Positions 5,475 through 10,107 of a stretch of 10,107 bases of DNA are shown in pieces. Both the position numbers and the translations under genes were made by a program. Numbering within the stretch: the first letter of the stretch is position 1; the number at the start of each line of letters is the position of its first letter. The DNA is taken from NCBI GenBank assembly GCA_002427975.1, contig DIZT01000219.1, positions 974 through 11,080 of the forward strand, written 5' to 3'. This DNA comes from Micrococcaceae bacterium UBA6021. GTDB taxonomy: Bacteria > Actinomycetota > Actinomycetes > Actinomycetales > Micrococcaceae. Under the pieces are notes generated by a model. The model saw nothing but the letters and a program-made list of their open reading frames with translations. It was not told where the DNA came from and ran no database searches.

Positions 5475-6795
5475 AGTCAACTCCTTTGATTTTGACCACG
5501 AACACAGCTCCCAGCAGGCCGATGACGGCCGCCGTGGTGAAGAGCGTGACATACCCACCCAGGAACTGCAGGGAGAGGAAGGCGAGCAACGGCGCGAACA
5601 CCTGCGGCAGGGAGTTTGCCACGTTGATGACCCCCATATCCTTGCCGCGGTCGGCGGCCTGGGGAAGCACCTGGGTCAGCAGCGCGAAGTCCACCGCAAG
5701 GTAGGCGCCGAACCCTACGCCCAGTACGGCTGCCCCAACCAGGGCACCCGGCCACACGGGGAAGAAGGCCATGATCAGTCCCGCCATGGCGATCGTGACT
5801 GAGGAGCCGATCACAAACGGTTTACGTTTCCCCACCCGGTCGCTCCAGGGGCCGGCGACCACCGCGGTGACCATGACCATCACCGCGTAGATGCCGGTGA
5901 GGATCAGGACGCCCAGTGCCGGATCCTCATGCTTGATGACGTCCCGGAGAAAAAAGAGCAGATACACGATGGTCAGCTGATTGCCCACATTGACCAGGAA
6001 CCGGGTGAGCCAGGCCCATGCGAAGTCCGGGTGAAGGGACGGGCTGATCCAGAATCCCCGCAGGAAACCTGTCCAGGTGAACGGCGGCCGGGCCTCCCGG
6101 GGCAGTGGCGGATCATCACGGTGGAAGAGGTACGGCACCACGGAGAACAGCAGGGCGGCCGCACACATGGTGTACCCCACCATGAAATTCCCGGAGACCA
6201 CCGCACCAAAGACGGCGCCGAGCAGGATTCCCACCGTCTGGCCCATCGCCGCCAGGCCGCCCACCCCGCCTCGCTGCAGGACCGGAACGCGGTCAGGGAC
6301 CGCCGCCGTGATAGCTGCGTACGCGGCGTTGGCGCCCAACTGGACCAGGCACCAGAAGAGGACCATCAGGGCAACGGCCGTGGCTCCGGACATTGCCAGC
6401 AATGCGGCCGTGGCCAGGACGGCGCCGGCCAGGACCCACGGGGCACGCCGGCCGAAACCTGAGACCGTCCGGTCGGACAGGGCGCCAAAGAGTGGATTGG
6501 CCACCAGCGAGACGGCGGCGCCACAGCCGGTCACCAGGGACAGGATGGCCTCCTTGTTGACGGCGTCAATGCTGATGGCCTGCTGGCCAATGAAAACATT
6601 GATGGGGCCGAAGAAGGCGGCGTTGATGCCGACGTTGACCAGCACCAGTCCGGTGACCCAGCGCGCGGTGACCTTCCGCGTCGGCTCGGCGAGCGCCGCC
6701 GTCGGGCTTGCCGCTCCTGCACTGGGACCCAGCCCGGCGCCGGGAACCGGCACGGCGCTGGGATCCGGCGCTGCTGGTGTGTCGGACAGGCTCAT
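5473..6795 (-). CDS. MFS transporter, sugar/glycoside-type (GPH or SLC45-like)
   Basis: 440 residues with 12 predicted membrane helices. The loop between helices 2 and 3 reads N-P-L-F-G-A-L-S-D-R-T-x-S-G-F-G-R-R-A-P-W (100-120), a form of MFS motif A seen in glycoside/sucrose-type carriers; a second-half copy, G-P-W-S-D-R-V-G-K-R-K-P-F, lies at 315-327. A charged central loop (about 225-250) separates the two six-helix halves. It probably imports a sugar or organic acid by cation symport; the substrate cannot be inferred. The N-terminus is a 40-residue Ala/Pro/Gly-rich tail with no membrane character. The ATG at 6795 is supported by AGGGGGAA at 6802-6809, six bases upstream. It diverges from the RraA-family gene and is followed by tetR. 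An inverted repeat at its probable transcription start suggests repression. Confidence 0.88.
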   Translation of the reverse strand: MSLSDTPAAPDPSAVPVPGAGLGPSAGAASPTAALAEPTRKVTARWVTGLVLVNVGINAAFFGPINVFIGQQAISIDAVNKEAILSLVTGCGAAVSLVANPLFGALSDRTVSGFGRRAPWVLAGAVLATAALLAMSGATAVALMVLFWCLVQLGANAAYAAITAAVPDRVPVLQRGGVGGLAAMGQTVGILLGAVFGAVVSGNFMVGYTMCAAALLFSVVPYLFHRDDPPLPREARPPFTWTGFLRGFWISPSLHPDFAWAWLTRFLVNVGNQLTIVYLLFFLRDVIKHEDPALGVLILTGIYAVMVMVTAVVAGPWSDRVGKRKPFVIGSSVTIAMAGLIMAFFPVWPGALVGAAVLGVGFGAYLAVDFALLTQVLPQAADRGKDMGVINVANSLPQVFAPLLAFLSLQFLGGYVTLFTTAAVIGLLGAVFVVKIKGVD

Positions 6796-6800
6796 GACTG

Positions 6801-6814
6801 GTTCCCCCTGGAAC
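6801..6814. promoter_or_regulatory. Inverted repeat over the MFS ribosome binding site
   Basis: GTTCC (6801-6805), four bases, GGAAC (6810-6814). The minus-strand ribosome binding site AGGGGGAA (6802-6809) lies inside it. It may be an operator half of the cluster with the next repeat, or chance. Confidence 0.3.
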
Positions 6815-6824
6815 GGTTGGTGAT

Positions 6825-6842
6825 TCTGAAATTCAGACTATC
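6825..6842 (-). promoter_or_regulatory. Probable operator and -10 element of the MFS gene
   Basis: TCTGAA-A-TTCAGA (6825-6837) is a perfect 13-base inverted repeat. Directly upstream on the minus strand is GATAGT (6837-6842), a plausible -10, which would put transcription start inside the repeat at about 6830, a repressor position. No good -35 is seen at the right distance. The repressor could be the nearby TetR protein, but the arms do not identify a family. Confidence 0.45.
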
Positions 6843-6936
6843 GTGGGCTTCGTCGCCCCGCTTGTCATACGGCGCACGCCGGGAGGGCGCAGCCCGCGAA
6901 CACTGAACACGACCACACCGAGCACCTGGAGATCCA

Positions 6937-7434
6937 ATGACCACACCTGCTGCAGGCACCACCGACAGCCCTGTCAACACCGCCGATCTCTACGACGAGC
7001 GCGGTGAGGAACTGGCCTCAGTGTCGCTCCAGTTCCAGTCCCTGGGCGGCCGTTCACACTTCAGCGGCCCGGTGCGGACCATCCGCTGCTTCCAGGACAA
7101 CGGCCTGGTGAAGTCCACGCTGGCCACCCCCGGCAACGGTGCGGTGTTGGTGGTGGACGGCGCCGGTTCGCTGGCCTCCGCCCTGATGGGGGACATGATC
7201 GCCGAGAGCGCCGTGGCGAACGGCTGGGCCGGCGTCGTCATCAACGGGGCCATCCGCGACCGTGCGGCGATCGCCCAACTGGATCTGGGCGTCAAGGCGC
7301 TCGGCAGCAACCCGCGCAAGAGCGCCAAGGCCAGCGCCGGTGAGGTTGATGTGGATGTAGTGCTCGACGGCGTGACCTTCCGTCCCGGAGTCACCGTGTG
7401 GTGCGATCCGGACGGCATTCTCGTGGAGCGCTGA
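6937..7434 (+). CDS. RraA-family protein, predicted HMG/CHA-type aldolase or oxaloacetate decarboxylase
   Basis: 165 residues, full length. Alignable by eye to E. coli RraA throughout: the T-A-D-L-Y-D N-terminus (15-20), G-G-R-S-H-F-S-G (37-44), R-C-F-Q-D-N-G-L (50-57), G-N-G-A-V-L-V-V-D-G-A-G-S (66-78), L-D-L-G-V-K-A-L (115-122) and G-V-T-F-R-P-G (145-151). Unlike E. coli RraA it keeps D86, then exactly 20 residues, then R107-D108: the D-X20-R-D motif of class II pyruvate aldolases (4-hydroxy-4-methyl-2-oxoglutarate / carboxy-hydroxy-oxoadipate aldolase), which bind a divalent metal and also decarboxylate oxaloacetate. Databases often label such proteins ribonuclease E regulators. ATG 6937 is supported by GGAG (6928-6931) five bases upstream. 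It diverges from an MFS transporter that may supply its substrate. Confidence 0.9.
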   Translation: MTTPAAGTTDSPVNTADLYDERGEELASVSLQFQSLGGRSHFSGPVRTIRCFQDNGLVKSTLATPGNGAVLVVDGAGSLASALMGDMIAESAVANGWAGVVINGAIRDRAAIAQLDLGVKALGSNPRKSAKASAGEVDVDVVLDGVTFRPGVTVWCDPDGILVER

Positions 7435-7483
7435 TCGCGGTTCCGGAGAAATATCTGGCAGCGGGAATGAAACGGCACGTAAC

Positions 7484-7504
7484 ATAGTTACTGAAAGCAA
7501 CTAT
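7484..7504. promoter_or_regulatory. MarR-like inverted repeat ahead of the DHA2 exporter
   Basis: Left arm ATAGTTAC (7484-7491), five bases TGAAA, right arm GCAACTAT (7497-7504): the arms match at seven of eight positions. This size and arm sequence resemble operators of MarR-family repressors, which commonly control DHA2 drug exporters. It overlaps the likely promoter, since CATAGT (7483-7488) is the best -10 candidate. No MarR gene is in the window. Confidence 0.5.
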
Positions 7505-7539
7505 CAAGCTTGAATCCCATTTTCTTTCCTGGAGAAGCC

Positions 7540-9189
7540 ATGTCCAAAACAACCGCTGTGCGTGCCGCTGGCGAAACCCTGACGCAGCGTCAGGTCGTTA
7601 CCGTGATGGTGGGGCTCATGCTGGGCATGTTCCTCGCATCCCTGGACCAGACCATTGTGTCCACTTCCATCTACACCATCGCCAACGACCTCGACGGACT
7701 GTCCCTGCAGGCGTGGGCCACCACCGCGTACCTCATCACCTCCACCGTCAGCACCCCGCTGTACGGCAAGCTCAGCGATATCTTCGGCCGCCGTCCGCTG
7801 TACCTGACGGCCATCGTGATCTTCCTGGCCGGTTCGCTGTACGCAGGCTCGGTGCACTCGATGACGGAACTGGCGATTGCCCGCGGCGTCCAGGGCCTGG
7901 GTGCAGGTGGCCTGCTGGCCCTCGCGCTGACCATCATCGGCGACATTGTGTCCCTCAAGGACCGCGCCAAATTCCAGGGCTATTTCATGTCGGTATTCGG
8001 CATCTCCTCCGTGCTGGGCCCGGTAGTGGGCGGTGCCTTCGCCGGTTCTGCCAACATCCTGGGCTTTGACGGCTGGCGCTGGGTGTTCTTTATCAACCTG
8101 CCCATCGGCCTGGCCGCCCTGGCCGTGGTGTTCCTGTTCCTGCACCTGCCGGCCAAGCACGTGAAGCAGAAGATCGACTACTGGGGCGCCGCCGCCATTA
8201 CGCTCGCTATCGTTCCCCTGCTCCTGGTGGCGGAACAGGGCCGCAGCTGGGGCTTTGCGTCGCTGAACTCGTTCCTTTGCTACGGCCTCGGAGTGGTGGG
8301 CATCGTCTGGTTCCTGCTGGCCGAAAAGCGCGCCGGCGACTACGCGCTGATCCCACTCCGGCTCTTCCGGAACGTGACGTTTGGCCTGTCCTCGCTGCTG
8401 AACTTCATCATCGGCATCGGCATGTTCGGCGCGATCGCGATGCTCCCCATGTACCTGCAGCTGGTCAAGGGCCTTACCCCCACTGAGGCCGGCCTCATGA
8501 TGATCACCTTCACGGTGGGCATCCTGTTCGGTTCCATCACCGCCGGACGCACCATTTCGGCGTCGGGCACATTCCGGATCTTCCCCATCATGGGCACTGC
8601 CATCCTCACCACCGCCGCCCTCGTGATGGGCTTGTCCCTGGGCGTGGACACGGGCCTGTGGGTTCCCGGCCTGATCGCCGTATTCTTCGGCATGGGCCTG
8701 GGTTTCTGCATGCAACCGCTCACCCTGGCCATGCAGGTGTCCGTGCCGGCTAAGGACATGGGCGTGGGCACTTCTTCGGCCGCATTCTTCCGCTCCATGG
8801 GCGGCGCCGTGGGGACGGCAGTGTTCATCTCCATGCTCTTCAACCTGGCCGCCAGCAGGATCGCGGACGGCATGAAATCGGCCATGTCCAACGCCGATTA
8901 CCTCGCGGTCCTCAAGGATCCAGCCGTAGCAGCGGACCCTGCCAACGCCAAGCTGTACGAGTTCTTCAAGAACGGCGCGTCCGACGACTCGCTCAACGAC
9001 ACCAGCTGGCTCCACTCCGCCAACAGCGTGCTCACCCGTCCCATCACCGAGGGCTTCGCGCAGTCGATCGACGCCGTCATGCTCACCGCGGCCGTGCTGA
9101 CCGGGATCGCGTTCCTCATCAGCTTCGCGCTGCCAAAGCAGAAGCTTACCGACCCGAAGTTGGCCAAAGAGCCGGTGGCGGCCCACTAG
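7540..9189 (+). CDS. MFS multidrug exporter, DHA2 family (14 helices)
   Basis: 549 residues with about 14 predicted membrane helices, as in EmrB/QacA/LfrA-type proton antiporters. Helix 1 holds L-D-Q-T-I-V (35-40), motif D1 of the family. Motif A is G-K-L-S-D-I-F-G-R-R-P (76-86), motif B has Arg115 in A-R-G-V-Q-G-L-G-A-G-G (114-124), and the antiporter motif C is seen as V-L-G-P-V-V-G-G (158-165), followed by W-R-W-V-F-F-I-N-L-P-I-G (179-190). A long hydrophilic loop of some 70 residues precedes the last helix, a known feature of actinobacterial DHA2 proteins. It should expel drugs, dyes or lipophilic metabolites. ATG 7540 is preferred over the in-frame TTG at 7510 because GGAG (7531-7534) lies five bases before it. 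Expression is probably controlled through the inverted repeat at 7484-7504. Confidence 0.93.
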   Translation: MSKTTAVRAAGETLTQRQVVTVMVGLMLGMFLASLDQTIVSTSIYTIANDLDGLSLQAWATTAYLITSTVSTPLYGKLSDIFGRRPLYLTAIVIFLAGSLYAGSVHSMTELAIARGVQGLGAGGLLALALTIIGDIVSLKDRAKFQGYFMSVFGISSVLGPVVGGAFAGSANILGFDGWRWVFFINLPIGLAALAVVFLFLHLPAKHVKQKIDYWGAAAITLAIVPLLLVAEQGRSWGFASLNSFLCYGLGVVGIVWFLLAEKRAGDYALIPLRLFRNVTFGLSSLLNFIIGIGMFGAIAMLPMYLQLVKGLTPTEAGLMMITFTVGILFGSITAGRTISASGTFRIFPIMGTAILTTAALVMGLSLGVDTGLWVPGLIAVFFGMGLGFCMQPLTLAMQVSVPAKDMGVGTSSAAFFRSMGGAVGTAVFISMLFNLAASRIADGMKSAMSNADYLAVLKDPAVAADPANAKLYEFFKNGASDDSLNDTSWLHSANSVLTRPITEGFAQSIDAVMLTAAVLTGIAFLISFALPKQKLTDPKLAKEPVAAH

Positions 9190-9217
9190 CTCCGCGGGCT
9201 CCGCGTCGCAACCTGTC

Positions 9218-9248
9218 ACGGCAGGCAGTCTTTAGGGCTGCCTGCCGT
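9218..9248 (+). terminator. Strong stem-loop terminator after the DHA2 gene
   Basis: ACGGCAGGCAG (9218-9228) and CTGCCTGCCGT (9238-9248) form a perfect 11-pair stem with a nine-base loop, 28 bases past the stop codon. Only a loose T-rich tail (TTGTCATT) follows, typical of GC-rich actinobacteria. Confidence 0.8.
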
Positions 9249-9335
9249 TGTCATTCCGCGAAAATCCGGGCTTTTCCCGTGCCGGCTGGCCCAGAAGCGT
9301 GCATCACGTGACACCGGCCATCCACACACAACGGC

Positions 9336-9341
9336 TAAACT
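9336..9341 (+). promoter_or_regulatory. Candidate -10 element for the BenE-type gene
   Basis: TAAACT at 9336-9341 lies 30 bases before the ATG at 9372. No -35 consensus stands 16-18 bases upstream; GTGACA at 9308-9313 is 22 bases away, too far for a standard promoter. It suggests the leader includes the AAGGAG at 9362-9367. Confidence 0.35.
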
Positions 9342-9361
9342 CGGCACCTCACCGACGAGCC

Positions 9362-9414
9362 AAGGAGTCCGATGACCAGCCCCCCTGACAGAGCACCGGC
9401 CCACGCGCCTCCCG
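9362..9414 (+). other. Good ribosome binding site and ATG in a different frame from the permease
   Basis: AAGGAG (9362-9367) stands four bases before ATG 9372, the best translation start in the region. That frame encodes about 14 polar residues (M-T-S-P-P-D-R-A-P-A-H-A-P-P) typical of a permease N-tail, then runs on as unrelated sequence to 9677. The conserved permease is one base ahead, in the frame of 9415, and that frame has a stop at 9373-9375. Reading CCC (9411-9413), skipping G9414 and continuing with TTG (9415) joins the tail to the permease smoothly. Confidence 0.6.
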
Positions 9415-10107
9415 TTGAGGAAGTCGTTCTCGCTGTCCGCGGTGACGGCGGGATTCGTGGCTGTGGCCATTTCCTATGCCGGGCCCATGCTGGTGGTCCT
9501 GCAGGCAGCCCAGAGTGCAGGCCTCACCGCCGAGCGCACCACGTCCTGGGTCTGGTCCCTGGCAGTGGCAAGCGGCGTGACATGCGTGGTGCTCAGCCTC
9601 CTGACGCGCCAGCCGATTGTGGTGGCGTGGTCCGTACCAGGGGCGGCGCTGCTGTTGACGGCACTGGGGAACTATGAGTACAGCGACGCCATCGGGGCCT
9701 ACGTCGTAGCGGCTTTGCTTGCCCTGATCATCGGCGTGACCGGCTGGTTCGGGCGGCTCCTGGCCATTGTGCCGAAGCCGGTCATGGCCGCAGTATTGGC
9801 CGGCGTGCTGCTGCCGTTTGTCCTGAAGGCCGTCGAGGCGGTGGTGACTTCCCCCATCGTCGCAGGTGGGCTGGTGGTGGCCTTCCTGATCGGGCGGCGC
9901 ATCACGCCGCGGTATGCCGTCCTGGTGGCCATGGTGGTAGGGGCCGTCCTGAGCGCTGTGACAGGCCAGGCCCACGCGCCTGCCCTGACGCTCGACCTCT
10001 CCGGACCGGTCTGGACCACACCGACTTTCGACCTGCAGGCCATCATGGGCATCGCCGTGCCGCTGGTGATTGTCACCATGGCCGGGCAGAACGGACCCGG
10101 CCTGGCC
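9415..10107 (+). CDS. BenE-family (benzoate/H+ symporter-type) permease, frameshifted start, 3' end off window
   Basis: The conserved frame gives 231 residues without a stop to the right edge; BenE proteins have about 390-400, so roughly 40 percent is missing. Features: F-S-L-S-A-V-T-A-G-F-V-A-V-A-I-S-Y-A-G-P (5-24), then L-Q-A-A-Q-S-A-G (29-36), S-W-V-W-S-L (44-49), the family-typical W-S-V-P-G-A-A-L-L (72-80), Pro-rich P-K-P-V-M-A-A-V-L-A-G-V-L-L-P (120-134) and T-M-A-G-Q-N-G-P-G-L-A at the edge. Such proteins import aromatic acids such as benzoate with protons, though many members are untested. TTG 9415 is the first reasonable start codon in this frame but has no Shine-Dalgarno; the good one serves ATG 9372 in another frame. 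The gene may therefore be frameshifted, mis-sequenced, or read by a +1 shift. Confidence 0.8.
   Translation, partial: MRKSFSLSAVTAGFVAVAISYAGPMLVVLQAAQSAGLTAERTTSWVWSLAVASGVTCVVLSLLTRQPIVVAWSVPGAALLLTALGNYEYSDAIGAYVVAALLALIIGVTGWFGRLLAIVPKPVMAAVLAGVLLPFVLKAVEAVVTSPIVAGGLVVAFLIGRRITPRYAVLVAMVVGAVLSAVTGQAHAPALTLDLSGPVWTTPTFDLQAIMGIAVPLVIVTMAGQNGPGLA

Noticed and set aside
7504..9219. 571-codon open frame on the minus strand opposite the DHA2 gene
   Set aside because: Low-complexity His/Gln/Gly/Glu-rich product with no domain; an antisense shadow of a GC-rich gene with clear MFS motifs on the plus strand.
9304..9311. TCACGTGA palindrome upstream of the BenE gene
   Set aside because: Only eight bases, no repeat nearby and no matching regulator family I could defend.
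9372..9677. 101-codon protein from ATG 9372
   Set aside because: After about 14 residues it has Cys/Gly/Arg-rich shadow composition while the conserved permease lies in the next frame; treated as a frameshifted start instead.
1..10107. CRISPR array, transposon, phage or tRNA/rRNA signals
   Set aside because: No repeated spacer pattern, terminal inverted repeats, transposase or integrase motifs, or tRNA cloverleaf seen on either strand.

Overview
The window is GC-rich chromosomal DNA with the gene density, GTG/TTG starts, Ala/Gly/Val-rich proteins and promoter style (bare -10 elements, leaderless starts) of a high-GC actinobacterium. The protein set (DUF456 protein, short NAD-type malic enzyme, DHA2 exporter, RraA-type aldolase, BenE-type permease) fits a soil Micrococcaceae such as Arthrobacter/Pseudarthrobacter. 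That genus is an inference from general resemblance. I see no mobile element, CRISPR array, rRNA, tRNA, phage gene or integration scar; this looks like core or lightly accessory chromosome.

Layout. (1) 1-1212: an Lrp/AsnC regulator (minus, cut by the window edge) diverges from a LysE/RhtB-type exporter (plus), a classic regulator/exporter pair. (2) 1240-3179: three minus-strand genes, a small SnoaL/NTF2-like protein, a helical-repeat (TPR-like) protein and a DUF456 membrane protein. The last two are 22 bases apart and probably one transcript starting from a leaderless promoter. (3) 3262-4461: malic enzyme (minus) with a 299-base upstream region that carries a DasR-type (dre) palindrome, a CRP/GlxR-like site, a 10-base tandem repeat and a hairpin. 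(4) 4761-6795: a TetR regulator downstream of an MFS sugar/glycoside-type transporter, both minus. (5) 6937-7434: an RraA-family protein (plus) diverging from that transporter; it keeps the metal and catalytic residues of HMG aldolases. (6) 7540-9189: a 14-helix DHA2 drug exporter (plus) behind a MarR-like inverted repeat and ahead of a strong stem-loop. (7) 9372-10107: a BenE-type permease cut by the right edge; its Shine-Dalgarno and ATG are in a different frame from the conserved protein.

How it fits together. A loose theme is uptake and export of small organic molecules (LysE, MFS, DHA2, BenE) and C4/C3 acid metabolism (malic enzyme makes pyruvate from malate; the RraA-type enzyme is predicted to release pyruvate from aldols or decarboxylate oxaloacetate). 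The regulatory DNA is the most informative part: dre-like and CRP-like sites suggest that malic enzyme is tied to amino-sugar and carbon-status signals. I did not find a convincing undescribed multi-gene system. The points most worth checking are the malic enzyme control region, the frameshift at the start of the BenE gene, and the orphan operators.
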